From assembly GCA_013824835.1 (NCBI GenBank), contig PNOM01000016.1:1-44370 (forward strand): a stretch of DNA of 44,370 nt, in the 5' to 3' direction. The position numbers were made by a program, and so were the translations under genes. The notes below the pieces were generated by a model, which did not search any database, was not told where the DNA came from, and was given only the letters and a program-made list of their open reading frames with translations. Below, piece after piece: positions 1-10,022 of this stretch. This DNA comes from Syntrophus sp. (in: bacteria) (GTDB lineage Bacteria; Desulfobacterota; Syntrophorhabdia; Syntrophorhabdales; Syntrophorhabdaceae). Positions within the stretch are counted from its first letter, which is position 1. Each line of letters starts with the position of its first letter.

Positions 1-184
1 GAGGGGCAAATCTGGTTATGATGAGATGGGAAAGCCAGTAATTTTGCAAGAGGCTCATGTAATTATATTTTAATTTCAAGTCAAAAAACAGTCAAAAAAC
101 GCGAACAATTACCGAATGTGAATTACCCCCCTGATAGATTAAACCGGACATTTCTATTTTGGCTTGACATGCACGCAAAGTTGA
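1..184. other. Intergenic DNA at window start
   Basis: No coding region is supported here. The sequence is AT-rich with short A runs and precedes the promoter of the rubrerythrin gene. A TTGACA hexamer at 164-169 has no acceptable -10 partner. Confidence 0.5.
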
Positions 185-213
185 TTGACATCGAAAATAT
201 GCTGTGTTATACA
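185..213 (+). promoter_or_regulatory. Near-consensus sigma-70 promoter of the rubrerythrin gene
   Basis: TTGACA at 185-190 is followed after exactly 17 bases by TATACA at 208-213. This is close to the housekeeping sigma consensus. It predicts a transcript starting near 220 with an untranslated leader of about 115 bases before the gene at 337. The leader contains a short CGGG/CCCG dyad near 241-256 of unknown role. Confidence 0.7.
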
Positions 214-336
214 TCAAAAAGCAACATTTTTATTGCGAGGCCGGGATAACCCGGGTGTTGGTAAGCCATTGAATTAGGAAGGTTTTTAATAACCCCCGTA
301 CGGTAACATAGGCGTTATGCCAAGGAGATCAAAACA

Positions 337-792
337 ATGAATCAGGAAGAATACAGGAAGATAATTTCCCTTGCAATTGACCGTGAAATCGAAGCCTATG
401 CATTTTACCATGCAGTGTCTGATATTTCCAAAGACAAAAACCTTAAGTACATTTTCAACGACCTCGCCGAAGATGAGAAAAAACACCGCCTTACATTAGA
501 GGGGTTCCTTACCAAAGGGCTGGAGACTCTGTATTTTTCGGAGTCAAAGGATTACAAGATCGTGGATGCCCTTCCAACACCTTCTCTGACCATGGACCTC
601 AAGCCCCTCGAAGGTTTGGTAATTGCAATCAAGAATGAACTCGAAGCCATGCAGATGTATACCCAATTGGCAAATGCGAGCACCGATGCAGCGCAGAAAA
701 ATATTTTTCTTGAACTCGCTTCGATGGAGCGTGGACACAAGAGCAAGCTTGAGGATATATATACAAATATGGCATTTCCTGAAGTCTGGTAG
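337..792 (+). CDS. Rubrerythrin-type ferritin-like diiron protein (no rubredoxin domain)
   Basis: A 151-residue four-helix-bundle protein of the rubrerythrin/ferritin-like superfamily, likely cytoplasmic. The diiron ligands can be read in order: Glu in EIEAYAFYH (about residue 18), EDEKKH (about 46-51), NELEAMQMY (about 100) and SMERGHK (about 130-136), that is, two E-x-x-H type pairs. The C-terminal rubredoxin domain of classical rubrerythrins is absent, so any peroxide reduction would need an outside electron donor. Such proteins commonly reduce H2O2 or store iron in strict anaerobes. AAGGAG sits 8 bases before the ATG. The gene stands alone behind its own strong promoter, which fits an oxidative-stress role. 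Family is confident; exact substrate is not. Confidence 0.85.
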   Translation: MNQEEYRKIISLAIDREIEAYAFYHAVSDISKDKNLKYIFNDLAEDEKKHRLTLEGFLTKGLETLYFSESKDYKIVDALPTPSLTMDLKPLEGLVIAIKNELEAMQMYTQLANASTDAAQKNIFLELASMERGHKSKLEDIYTNMAFPEVW

Positions 793-938
793 GGGAACTG
801 AGAGGGATACCCTGTATTCCTGTATCCTTGGAATATGGAATGACAATGGAGGATGAGGTGGGGACTAAACTGTTACCTTACCCCAATAGTATACAATACC
901 ATCGGTAAGGTGGTTTTGACTGTCCATGCTATAGGATA

Positions 939-1805
939 TCACTGGTTCAAATTCTTTATGTATTCGTTCTCGGGAAACTCCTTTTCAAGTTTGGCTATTT
1001 CCTCATCAGCACTATCATTGAGGTAATTGTCGAGAAGAAAGAAGAGGAAGGAAAGCCTTCCGGAAAGATCATTTTTATCTTGCCTGTATTGTTTAATTTG
1101 CCCCCGTATCTCTGCCACTTTATTTTTCTCGGGGAGAAAAAACCTTCCTCCTACCGCATTTTTTTTCAGGTCTTCAGTGACAAACCAATCGTAATTCTCA
1201 TTGTAGGTGAGTATCCCTTCGGGAATCTTAAAGAAGGTGTTTTCTGTTTCGGAGGAGATAATCAATTTTGTACCACTCATAATCCGAACAGTATATTTTT
1301 TTACGCCCTTGCAGTGGTTTTCCCATGCAAGGGTAAGCAATGGGTCGATTATTGCGGTATCGACGGGAGATAGCAAAAATATGCAGGAAGTACGTCTCCC
1401 TCTTATCACGGTAGCGCCTGGTCTTCCTTCTCCTGTTTTCGGTTGTTGCATTGAGTCATGGGGCTTGTAATATCCCTGTTTGATATTTACTATGCCCTGG
1501 GAAGCCTTGACCGAATCTTCCTGTACAACTGCTGTTGAATCAGACAATATCTCGTAGCCTTTGCTGTCCCTCCGGGAGATTATAAGGACTTTACTGTTTG
1601 CCTTTGTTTTGATAATGTCTCCAACCTTTACCGGATAAAGGAGATGTTTCGTTTTCTGAAGATGCAATAAAGTTTTATCCGTACCCTGAATCTCCGCATT
1701 GCCGGAAATGTCGAAAATTACGCCAAAACCATGAGCACCATAGAGCGGTTTTATCGAGAAAAAGAGCAAAAATGCAAAAAGTGCAATAATCCATCGCCTG
1801 TTCAT
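939..1805 (-). CDS. Exported FecR-like protein, partner of the adjacent cyclase
   Basis: A 288-residue protein. I place the start at 1805, where AAGGAGG lies 5 bases before an ATG opening MNRRWIIALFAFLLFF, a clear Sec signal peptide ending near PLYGAHG. A longer reading frame from 1844 would put 13 residues ahead of the signal. The first third (ISGNAEIQ, VKVGDIIKTKANSKVLII, SQGIVNIKQG) resembles the FecR beta-rich domain, which reads a surface or periplasmic property. The middle has a beta-sandwich-like stretch (about 150-225) and the C-terminus is helical and charged. It begins 23 bases after the CHASE2 cyclase stop, a pairing often seen for FecR-like and CHASE2 proteins. The FecR assignment rests on pattern only. 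Confidence 0.6.
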   Translation of the reverse strand: MNRRWIIALFAFLLFFSIKPLYGAHGFGVIFDISGNAEIQGTDKTLLHLQKTKHLLYPVKVGDIIKTKANSKVLIISRRDSKGYEILSDSTAVVQEDSVKASQGIVNIKQGYYKPHDSMQQPKTGEGRPGATVIRGRRTSCIFLLSPVDTAIIDPLLTLAWENHCKGVKKYTVRIMSGTKLIISSETENTFFKIPEGILTYNENYDWFVTEDLKKNAVGGRFFLPEKNKVAEIRGQIKQYRQDKNDLSGRLSFLFFLLDNYLNDSADEEIAKLEKEFPENEYIKNLNQ

Positions 1806-1827
1806 AATATCCTCCTTGAAGCCCTGT

Positions 1828-3624
1828 TTATAGGGGTTCATCATTAAAAGTATATATGCCTATCGGCTCATCTATCCCCTTCAGATTTGTTTCGCCAAGG
1901 TATCGAAAATCAAATTCATCTTTTACAAATATACATGCTTTATCGCTGAGAAGTACAGACTTTCTGAACTGTTTAGTCAGCCCTTCTATTCTTGATGCAA
2001 TGTTTACAGGATTACCGATAATCGTTAAATCCATTTTCTTCTTTGATCCTATATTTCCAATGACAACGCTCCCAAAGTGTATGCCTATTCCCACATGAAT
2101 TGTCCAGTCGCCGACAAACCCTGCAAAGGCAGGGGATGTGTTTGCCCTCTCCACTGCGCGGATAATCTCTTTTGAGGCGATAATGGCATCGCGAACAGGG
2201 GTTTGGCCGAGGCTGAAAAAGGCAAGTATTCCATCGCCAAGGAATTTATTCACAAACCCGCCATTCTTTAAAATGGGCTCTATGACAATTTCGAAGAATT
2301 TATTCAGAAAATCAACGATCTCTTCAGCCTTTCTTGTTCTCGAAAATTTTGTGAAATCCCGTATGTCTAAAAAAAGTATGCACATATCCCTTGTCTCGCC
2401 CCTGAAAAGGCTTCCCGGATCGCTGCCGATGATTGCATCAAGATGCCGCGGGTCAATATAGTATCCGAATGTACGGAGTATCATCCGTCTGTTTTTCTCT
2501 TCGACGACATATCTGTATGGATAGAGAACCGCAAAAAGAAGAAAAGGAGAAATCAGGTGGGGAAATAATGTGAACAGGTAGCCCTGAGCAAAAATAAAGA
2601 GGTTTGCAATGAAGAAAACAGCAGAAATGAGTGTTATTCCCGATAATGCCGATAAAGGGCCCCGCTTTATTGACAGCAGAAAACTGATACCAACAAGGAG
2701 AACAAGGACGCCTGTTTGAACAGGGGAATAGATTTTTGTGACAGCAGTCTTTGTCAAAAGCGTATCTACGGCAATTGCGTGGATAAAAACTCCTGGCTGG
2801 TATTGCAATGGTGTCGGGTGGACATCTTCGTTTGAGCTGATAAAACCAAGGATAACAATTTTGTCTGCAAATTCCCTGGCCGGTATTTTATCCTTCAGGA
2901 CATCCTTGAGTGAATAATAGGGCAGGTTTTTTAACAAAAGATAGTTCACGTACAAAATATCGGGGACCCTCTTTTCCTCTTCGAGGGTGCGGTAAAGACT
3001 GTAAGCGAAGGATGCCATACTATTTACTTCAGCAAGCTGATATCTCCTTATCACATGATCTTTATCGGGCAGGAGATTCACCGATGCCGGTTTAACGTTT
3101 TTCATGAAAGGCATCATATTGATATAAAAAGGGGTATTCTCCCCGGATACCCCCTGGACAACGGGCATAATTTCTGAAGCCACAATAAGGGGCTTCAGAA
3201 GAGAATTGTCTGACTCTTCACCGAACATATCGAGGAATTGTGAATATTTCCCTGTTTTGTCAGGGCCAACAATCTCTTTTGCGGCACTTTGAATTTTCTG
3301 ACCCAGTGAATGAATGGGAATTAAATCTATTCCAATCGATTTTGCCCTGTATTCACTCATTTTCATAATGAATCGCCCAATATCAGGATACCAGAAGATA
3401 AGAGGTTTTTCTGTTGAGAGATATTTGTCTTCCAGCCCCACAACCACAACCTTGCCGGATGGCACATGGCGCTCCGTTTTCAGGTTCTTTACGATAGAGA
3501 GCCGGAAATCATAGGCCTTCATTTCAAGGGTATTCCACAGGGAAGCTGTGAACATGATTGCAGCGGTAGTGATTATACCGAGGGTAAGAGGGATCAAGAT
3601 AGTCTTTGTATTCTTGCTGTTCAT
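1828..3624 (-). CDS. CHASE2-domain class III adenylate/guanylate cyclase
   Basis: A 598-residue membrane cyclase. An N-terminal membrane helix (about 9-28) is followed by a CHASE2 extracytoplasmic sensor (about 33-300, with VVVVGLEDKYL and SIGIDLIP), then two or three closely spaced membrane helices (about 305-385), then a class III nucleotide cyclase domain (about 412-595). The two catalytic metal-binding aspartates are present: D420 in LFLDIRDF, and the one in FLGDG about 45 residues later. The late motif DLTIIGNPVNIASRIE carries the usual Asn and Arg of transition-state binding. So it should be active and signal through cAMP (less likely cGMP) in response to a periplasmic cue. Co-directional with the FecR-like gene 23 bases downstream. 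The start lacks a strong ribosome site. Confidence 0.88.
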   Translation of the reverse strand: MNSKNTKTILIPLTLGIITTAAIMFTASLWNTLEMKAYDFRLSIVKNLKTERHVPSGKVVVVGLEDKYLSTEKPLIFWYPDIGRFIMKMSEYRAKSIGIDLIPIHSLGQKIQSAAKEIVGPDKTGKYSQFLDMFGEESDNSLLKPLIVASEIMPVVQGVSGENTPFYINMMPFMKNVKPASVNLLPDKDHVIRRYQLAEVNSMASFAYSLYRTLEEEKRVPDILYVNYLLLKNLPYYSLKDVLKDKIPAREFADKIVILGFISSNEDVHPTPLQYQPGVFIHAIAVDTLLTKTAVTKIYSPVQTGVLVLLVGISFLLSIKRGPLSALSGITLISAVFFIANLFIFAQGYLFTLFPHLISPFLLFAVLYPYRYVVEEKNRRMILRTFGYYIDPRHLDAIIGSDPGSLFRGETRDMCILFLDIRDFTKFSRTRKAEEIVDFLNKFFEIVIEPILKNGGFVNKFLGDGILAFFSLGQTPVRDAIIASKEIIRAVERANTSPAFAGFVGDWTIHVGIGIHFGSVVIGNIGSKKKMDLTIIGNPVNIASRIEGLTKQFRKSVLLSDKACIFVKDEFDFRYLGETNLKGIDEPIGIYTFNDEPL

Positions 3625-3854
3625 TTATATCCATGCGCCATGAGTCATTTCCCTTTTTCCCTATTCCTGCCCCTACCATTCCCAAGATACTATTTTTCTG
3701 CGTTACTAAGGCAGTTATTATACCTATCGAATTTATCAATTTTTTGTTTTTTTTATTCTTCCACCGCCTTCTCTACCGTACGTTGATTCTTAATTTCTTC
3801 TTTATCACTATCGTCCAATTCTCTAAACTTGATAGTTCTTTGTCTTCCATCGAA

Positions 3855-6686
3855 CTACACATGACATAGGAGATTGAAGGGGCAGTCGGGGCAATTGCCG
3901 TCGTCAAAGGGGCTGAATGGCTTCTTTGGGTCGAGGATGTTTCTAAGGACCGTACGGACGCCCTCCATGTATTGTGCCTGTATTGCCTCCCGCTCTTCAG
4001 ATGAGCTGGTTTTTAAAAGCACCTCTTCCTGGTTGTTCTTGAGGAGCAGAAGTTTTGCATTGACCCGCTCATCCGGGGCATCAAGGGTCTGCTGAAAGAG
4101 CGAGACATAAATGGGGAGCTGAAAAGTGGAGATATGCCTGTGGATATCCTCCATGGAACTGAAATTGGTCCTGGAGAACGTCCTCTGCTGGTATGCCTTT
4201 GTGCCCCCCGTCTTGTAGTCCACAATCTGATATTCATTTTCTTCAGGATAGAAATCGATCCGGTCTACCCGGCCCCTGAATTTTATCACAAGGTTGTCTA
4301 TGGGGAAGGTATGTTCGAGGGACTGTTCAAGATGTTTTATTATAAAGGGTTTTTCGGCTTCCGCGATATGCCTTTTCAGGAAGGATTCAAGCTTGAAGGC
4401 AGTCAGTTTTTTGAAAAGGTAGTATTCCCCGGTAATGATCCTGTGTCTGAATTCCCTCTCCAGGGCCTCTGTCATGGAGAGCAGAATGGGTCCATGGAGG
4501 GCAGGGGTAATCTCGCTCCCTTTGAAAGGTTCGAAGGTTGAAAAGAGGATCCGGTGAATGATTATGCCCCGGTCCATAGCGTCAATATCCTCATTGACCT
4601 CCTTTTTCTCTTCAAAATTGAGGATACGGCTGAAATAAAAAGAGACGGGACAGCGGATGAATTCATCAATCTCCGAAGGGGAGTATCTCCGTTGGGCAAG
4701 GAGCTGGAGTACAGCATCCGTTTTTCTTATCTCCGGCAGCCTCTCCCTGGGGGCAAGCCTGATTTTGTATGATGACCTGTCGACGGTGATAACGTCAAGT
4801 TCCCCTTTTTCCTTTTCCATCTCCCAGATAATCTGTTCAATATACCTGCTTCTTGGTCTGTCGTCTCCATCGACATAGAGGAGATGGACATCCTTTGCGG
4901 ACCTGATAAGGCGGTAGAAGTAGTATCGATAGATCTCCTCGTTCTGCTCCGGAGAGGGGATGCCGAGTTTTTCGTATATGCCGAGGGGCACAAGGGGATC
5001 CACCTGTTTTGGCCGCGGCATAACCCCTTCATTTACATCGAGCATAATGACCCTGTCGAAACGAATATTTCTCGATTCAAGGACGCCTATGATCTCAAGG
5101 GGCTCCACGGGTGTTGTATCAAAAGGCAGGGTGGTTGACTTGAGAAACTGGAGGAGAAAATCGCCCATGATCCGTCTGTTTTCTGCCTCATCAGCATCGA
5201 AACGCTCTTTGCTGAACCGTGTTCCCCTTATCCTTTCGAGGGTCTCGAAGGCTTGCTTGAATATCTCGCCGGAGAGTATGTAGGAGCGGACAGGGGTATT
5301 GTGGAGGATAAAGTTGAGCATCATTTCGAGCTTTTCCCCGTATTGATCAAGGGTTCCCGATTCCTCAAAGGCGCTGAAAAAGATGGCATGGATATCATGG
5401 AGGGCCTTTTGGCCTGCTGCCATAGTATCTCCGCCTTGGCGCTTCCTGATGTGGAGTTTCACCGCTTGTTCCATTTCATCAAGGGTTATGAAGACCTTGT
5501 TCGCAATCGTGCTCCCTCGTTCTTCTCCTGTGAGCAGTCTTTCAAGGAACAGGAGAATGACCCGCAGGTCTTTGTCGAGGGTAAGATTTTTTACAAAGGG
5601 GTGAAGCATTACCTGAAGGTATGCCTTTGCAGGGTATATCCGCTGGTTTCTCCTCGTCATCTGGGCATTTAGTACATTTGAGATTAAATCGAAGACAGGG
5701 GTGCGGAGCAGGGGGTAACCGAGGGAAATGTTATAGGGGGCGTCGATCCTGTCTACTGCAAAGGTAAGAACGGGAAAGAGGGCCTCTGATAGGGGGAGAA
5801 CAAGGGCGGTTTTCTGAGGCTCCTTCTCGTCAAGTATGGTGAAGACCTTTAATGCCTCGCTATGGGTGTCAAACCCTGAGTAGAGCTTTATGCAGCCTGG
5901 CGCCTGCTTCTCGCAGGGAATGGGCACAATCAGTCCCCCGAAATCGGCGATGAGCTGTCTCAGGATCGGCCATTCATGAATCTCTCCTTCGATGATTAGA
6001 GCAGCTTTTCCTTGCTGCCACAGGTGCTGCATGATCGTTTTTTCAATCCCGGTCAGCCCGAAAAAACCTGCAAAATAGATGTGGTCGAATTCGCTGAAAT
6101 CCGATTGATCAAGGATGCTGAGAGCCCGCAGATACTTGTATCCCCCGGTGAAAAAGCGCTCCTTTTCGAGCATCTCGTGGAATCGCTCCCTGAGAAGACT
6201 TATATTAGCAAGGAGCTCATTGACGCTCCCCGGCACATCGTATCCCAGGGCGGCGTTCCTTTCAAAAGAAAGTAGCGTACTTCCAGAAATGTTTTCCCTG
6301 TCAAGGTGATCAATAAATCCGTACAGATACTGCCCCCAGTAGTAAAAACGGGCGAAGCCCTTTTCCCGCAAGGGATGATGGCGGAAGACATTGATGGTAC
6401 CCATGGCTTCATAGAGAAGCCAGATGGCGTCGTTATATTCCAGATCAGAGAATGCTGGATAGGCGTTTCTTACCATGTAATCGATAAAGGTTTCCATGGA
6501 GAAAAAGGCCGGGGCATAAAAGGGGGTGTTGAGCCTTTCTGCCAGGGTTCTTTTCAGATAGAGGGCGGGTCTTTTTCCTGGAAAGACAACGGCGATATCC
6601 TTTAAGGGTCTATGGTCACTTATGATGAACGTGCTCAGTTCATGGATGAAGTCAGCGCCGAAGGGGATCGTATATATGGGCCTCAT
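3855..6686 (-). CDS. AddB-like PD-(D/E)XK nuclease subunit with iron-sulfur cluster motif
   Basis: A 943-residue partner of the upstream AddA-like helicase. An inactivated-helicase-like N-terminus (FPGKRPALYLKRTLAERL) and long middle are followed by a RecB-type nuclease domain (about 680-943). Nuclease landmarks are DRGIIIHRIL, GRVDRIDF, IVDYKTG (catalytic D and K) and FQLPIYVSLF. A cysteine in FIRCPVSFYF pairs with the terminal CPDCPFNLLC, the AddB-type 4Fe-4S staple closing the nuclease fold. I chose ATG 6686 because it overlaps the AddA stop as ATGA, the usual translational coupling. A reading from 6701 would add MGGSC. The role is processing of double-strand DNA ends for RecA-dependent repair. 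Length is short compared with Bacillus AddB, so it may belong to the shorter branch. Confidence 0.82.
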   Translation of the reverse strand: MRPIYTIPFGADFIHELSTFIISDHRPLKDIAVVFPGKRPALYLKRTLAERLNTPFYAPAFFSMETFIDYMVRNAYPAFSDLEYNDAIWLLYEAMGTINVFRHHPLREKGFARFYYWGQYLYGFIDHLDRENISGSTLLSFERNAALGYDVPGSVNELLANISLLRERFHEMLEKERFFTGGYKYLRALSILDQSDFSEFDHIYFAGFFGLTGIEKTIMQHLWQQGKAALIIEGEIHEWPILRQLIADFGGLIVPIPCEKQAPGCIKLYSGFDTHSEALKVFTILDEKEPQKTALVLPLSEALFPVLTFAVDRIDAPYNISLGYPLLRTPVFDLISNVLNAQMTRRNQRIYPAKAYLQVMLHPFVKNLTLDKDLRVILLFLERLLTGEERGSTIANKVFITLDEMEQAVKLHIRKRQGGDTMAAGQKALHDIHAIFFSAFEESGTLDQYGEKLEMMLNFILHNTPVRSYILSGEIFKQAFETLERIRGTRFSKERFDADEAENRRIMGDFLLQFLKSTTLPFDTTPVEPLEIIGVLESRNIRFDRVIMLDVNEGVMPRPKQVDPLVPLGIYEKLGIPSPEQNEEIYRYYFYRLIRSAKDVHLLYVDGDDRPRSRYIEQIIWEMEKEKGELDVITVDRSSYKIRLAPRERLPEIRKTDAVLQLLAQRRYSPSEIDEFIRCPVSFYFSRILNFEEKKEVNEDIDAMDRGIIIHRILFSTFEPFKGSEITPALHGPILLSMTEALEREFRHRIITGEYYLFKKLTAFKLESFLKRHIAEAEKPFIIKHLEQSLEHTFPIDNLVIKFRGRVDRIDFYPEENEYQIVDYKTGGTKAYQQRTFSRTNFSSMEDIHRHISTFQLPIYVSLFQQTLDAPDERVNAKLLLLKNNQEEVLLKTSSSEEREAIQAQYMEGVRTVLRNILDPKKPFSPFDDGNCPDCPFNLLCHV

Positions 6687-9600
6687 ACAGCTTCCACCCA
6701 ATGTTCATCGATATAGAGGAGATAGCACCTCACCTCCTTATCCTTGTGGATATCCCTCAAGAGATTGCCGTAATTTCTGATCTGCTCAATATGCTCTGCC
6801 CTCCGGGTCTCCCCTGTTTTGAAATCAACAACATCAATGAAGCTATCGTGTATGATGATCCGGTCAACCTTGTAGGTATCACCGGTTCGGGTGACAAGTT
6901 CTTTTTCTGCATAGACAATACTACCGTCTTCGGGGAGAAAAAACCGCCTGAAAGGCTGATGGGCAAAGAAACCAATGAGAACTGAGGTGATCTCCTCTTT
7001 GCGGGAAAGAAAACCGTAGCGGACAAGGGACTGTTGGACAGATTCCTCAATAAAGGCTTCATAATCCTCAGGAAGAGCGGATATGCGGGAAAGGATATAG
7101 TGAATCACGTCACCCTTCTTTTTTGCAAAGACCTGCTCAAGGGAGCACCCTTCGGGTTGCTCAAACTTGCCTTTCACCTTTTCCATCCACTTAAGATCTT
7201 TCCCGATCATTCCGGGTAAAAACGTGTCTTCTTCCCGGGTTTGTTCCGGCTCATCCCCGGAGATACTGTCCCCTGTTCCTTTCTGCTTTACACCCCTTTC
7301 AATGATATGCCCTGTTGTCCATTTCTGCATTGCCTCCATGGTGAAGAGGTAATCGGCAAGAAGATTTTTCTGCCGGTCTCCATCGGCGAGGAGTATGTAA
7401 AGCTCCTTTTCTGCCCTTGTGCAGGCAACGTAGATATTATTGATCTCATCAATCAGGTATTCAGATTCCTTTTGGCAATATATGGCATCAAGTTTCGGCG
7501 AATAGCCGATAAAATCCTTTTTAATGTAGAGGAGTTTCAGGGTTTGCTCATCAGAGACAAAGAACTTCCCTTTGTCCCTGCTATCGGAAGAGCCGAAGGG
7601 GTTCAGCTTGAGAAAAGGAAGGATCACCACAGGGAACTGAAGACCCTTTGCCTTATGGATTGTGAGGACCTTAATGGCCTTTGCCCCCTCAGTAGCCTTA
7701 AGCAAAAAAGGTGCATCTCTGTCCGGCATCGCCTCCCCGGGGCCAAGGGCATCTCCTCTCCAGAACTGGAGGAAGCCTGTGAGATTATTGTCTCCTGCAC
7801 CTTCCCGTTTCTTGATCAATTCGCATATATGAAGAAAATAGGGGACATCTTCCGGAAAACGGCTCAGGACCTCCCATCCCTTCAGGGTGAGGATGAAAAG
7901 TTCGTAGAGAGGGAGATATCCGGCGCCTTTGAAAAAGGGGTTGAAATAGCGGTCCCACAGCGCGGGATATGCGGACTGAAAGGATATGTAGAGGGGGCGG
8001 GGATTATTCCGGAGCCGTTCCCTTGTAATCCAATCCATCATCTCATCCCCCGGTATTTCAGATACAGCCCCGAAGATTGTTCCCGTTAGAAACCCTACCA
8101 GGGCGATATTGTCATAAGGGGCGCTGATAAACTGTAAAAAGCCGATTATCTCTTTTGCAAGGGGGTTATTCTTCACATTGACGGTAAACTCTGAATCAAC
8201 GCTGAGGCCCATTTCAAGGAGTTTTTTTACGATCAGCTCCGCCTCTTCCCTTCTTCTCACAAGGACAGCAATCTCCCTCTCCTCGTAGGCATGTCTTTCT
8301 CGTATCTCCTGGACCAATAACCGGACTTTTTCTGCAATTATCCTCTGTTTATCGTCTTTTGAGAACCTCTCCTCCCTTTCCCCGTCTTCTGATTCCTGAA
8401 TGATTTTTTCTACATAGACATATCCTTCCCCTGTTTTTGACTCAAGACACTGCTGCCCTGACTCTCTGTAGGTGTCAATAATATGTCCCGGATCAGAGGA
8501 GCCGGCATCCTTTGTCATGGAATCGAGAAGATGTACAAGATTTCCCCCATCGAAAACAAGGTTGTTGAAGGCGATGATGTGCTCGCCGCTCCTGTAGTTG
8601 GTATCAAGGCAGACAGGGTACTGTCTGTAGGAGGAATAGGTCCCGGCAATCTCATCAACGAGTTCGGACCGACCGCCCCGCCAGCGATATATGGCCTGTT
8701 TTTTATCTCCCACAAGGAAGAGGGTGCCTCCCCTGCTCAGCGCTTCTTCTGCGAGGACTGCAATATTTTTCCACTGGAGGTGGTTTGTATCCTGAAACTC
8801 GTCTATAAGAAAATGAAAGTACCGTTCCGCAAGGGTATAGTAGATCTCGGGGATGAAATCCTCCCCGCAGATTACATCCTGGAGTAATTTGTTGAGTTCT
8901 TCGATGAGAATAATGCGTCTCCGGTATGTTACCTCTATTCGGAGCCTCTCCTTGAAGAGTTCATAGATTTCGATATAGGAGGAGAATTTGGATTCCGCAA
9001 TGGCTTCAACGAGCCGGGCGATGAGCGTCCTTATGCGCTGCCACGCCTCCTCGCAAGCATCATCGGGTATGGCGCTTCCTTTATTCAAAGATTCCCTGAG
9101 GGTCGCCCTCTTGAAATAGGCGCTCCCTTTGAAGTCTGACCTGTCCAGGGCGCTGAGGAGCAAAAGGGCCTTAAGGAATGTTTTATGAGGCTTTATCCCC
9201 TCTGATGATTCAAGACAGTGAAGCATTTCCTGTGCATTTCCTGCAGCCTCTTTACGGAGCTTAATGAAGACTGCCCCGTCCGGCTCAGAAGCAAATTCCT
9301 TATTCTCCTTTGCCTCTTCTTTCCAGAAGCGGTAGACCGTTTCTTTTAAAAATGCTTTAGGGTTCCAGCTTGTGTACTCTCCCTCAGTTTCAATGTAGGA
9401 ATAGAGAAAAGCGTCAAACTTGCTTCTCACTGAACTATTTTCAAGGATCTCCTGAAGACACTCCTGGAGCACTGAATCTACATAAAGGGCAGATTCGGTA
9501 GAGATTTCAAAATCAGGAGGAAGGCCCAGTCTGAAGGCAGATGCCTTGAGGGTAAGATTTACGAAACTGTCGATAGTACTTACCTTGAAATCGTAATAAT

Positions 9601-9955
9601 TTTTGATCAGGTGCTCAAAATCCCTTCCCAGACAATGGACCAGGTCAATGCGTGCCTGAGCATCCGACAGGTCGGGAATGACTGCATCGATCGGTTTGCG
9701 GGAGGAACCTTCAAAGGGTAAATCAAGGATGATGCGTTTCATCCAGTCTATAATGCGGCTTCGCATCTCCGATGCCGCCTTGTTTGTGAAGGTGATGGCT
9801 ACAATGTTTGATATGTGGCTTTCCAGGGAATGTTGGCCGGCTGGGTTGCTCGTAGAGAGGAGCTGGAGATAACGCAAGGCAAGGTTGTAGGTCTTTCCGG
9901 CCCCTGCGGAAGATTTGACCGTGACAATATGGGGAAATTCACGATTCTCGTGCAT
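6683..9955 (-). CDS. AddA-like UvrD-family helicase-nuclease
   Basis: A 1090-residue superfamily 1A helicase with a C-terminal RecB-type nuclease. Seen in order: Walker A SAGAGKTYNLALRYL (about 15-29), motif Ia (NIVAITFTNKAASEMRSRI), motif II LIDEFQDTNHLQW, motif III GDKKQAIYRWRGG, motif V VLTIHKAKGLQFPVVILP, motif VI YVACTRAEKELYIL. The nuclease domain near the end carries KVDRIIIH and VDVVDFKTGETRR, then YGNLL. It is translationally coupled to AddB by a 4-bp overlap. Together they should unwind and resect double-strand breaks. The neighbouring FabH-like gene lies only 67 bases upstream on the same strand, so the set may be cotranscribed. Confidence 0.88.
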   Translation of the reverse strand: MHENREFPHIVTVKSSAGAGKTYNLALRYLQLLSTSNPAGQHSLESHISNIVAITFTNKAASEMRSRIIDWMKRIILDLPFEGSSRKPIDAVIPDLSDAQARIDLVHCLGRDFEHLIKNYYDFKVSTIDSFVNLTLKASAFRLGLPPDFEISTESALYVDSVLQECLQEILENSSVRSKFDAFLYSYIETEGEYTSWNPKAFLKETVYRFWKEEAKENKEFASEPDGAVFIKLRKEAAGNAQEMLHCLESSEGIKPHKTFLKALLLLSALDRSDFKGSAYFKRATLRESLNKGSAIPDDACEEAWQRIRTLIARLVEAIAESKFSSYIEIYELFKERLRIEVTYRRRIILIEELNKLLQDVICGEDFIPEIYYTLAERYFHFLIDEFQDTNHLQWKNIAVLAEEALSRGGTLFLVGDKKQAIYRWRGGRSELVDEIAGTYSSYRQYPVCLDTNYRSGEHIIAFNNLVFDGGNLVHLLDSMTKDAGSSDPGHIIDTYRESGQQCLESKTGEGYVYVEKIIQESEDGEREERFSKDDKQRIIAEKVRLLVQEIRERHAYEEREIAVLVRRREEAELIVKKLLEMGLSVDSEFTVNVKNNPLAKEIIGFLQFISAPYDNIALVGFLTGTIFGAVSEIPGDEMMDWITRERLRNNPRPLYISFQSAYPALWDRYFNPFFKGAGYLPLYELFILTLKGWEVLSRFPEDVPYFLHICELIKKREGAGDNNLTGFLQFWRGDALGPGEAMPDRDAPFLLKATEGAKAIKVLTIHKAKGLQFPVVILPFLKLNPFGSSDSRDKGKFFVSDEQTLKLLYIKKDFIGYSPKLDAIYCQKESEYLIDEINNIYVACTRAEKELYILLADGDRQKNLLADYLFTMEAMQKWTTGHIIERGVKQKGTGDSISGDEPEQTREEDTFLPGMIGKDLKWMEKVKGKFEQPEGCSLEQVFAKKKGDVIHYILSRISALPEDYEAFIEESVQQSLVRYGFLSRKEEITSVLIGFFAHQPFRRFFLPEDGSIVYAEKELVTRTGDTYKVDRIIIHDSFIDVVDFKTGETRRAEHIEQIRNYGNLLRDIHKDKEVRCYLLYIDEHWVEAV

Positions 9956-10022
9956 AATGCCCTTTTAATTGTGGGGAAAAGATAGCATGTGTAACAGGTT
10001 TGTCAATATATGGATATATGGG

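Noticed and set aside
3524-3739. 71-residue minus-strand frame upstream of the cyclase
   Set aside because: It overlaps the cyclase start in another frame and has no ribosome site or plausible protein character.
7241-8089. 282-residue plus-strand frame
   Set aside because: Antisense shadow of the AddA-like helicase, whose motifs are unmistakable.
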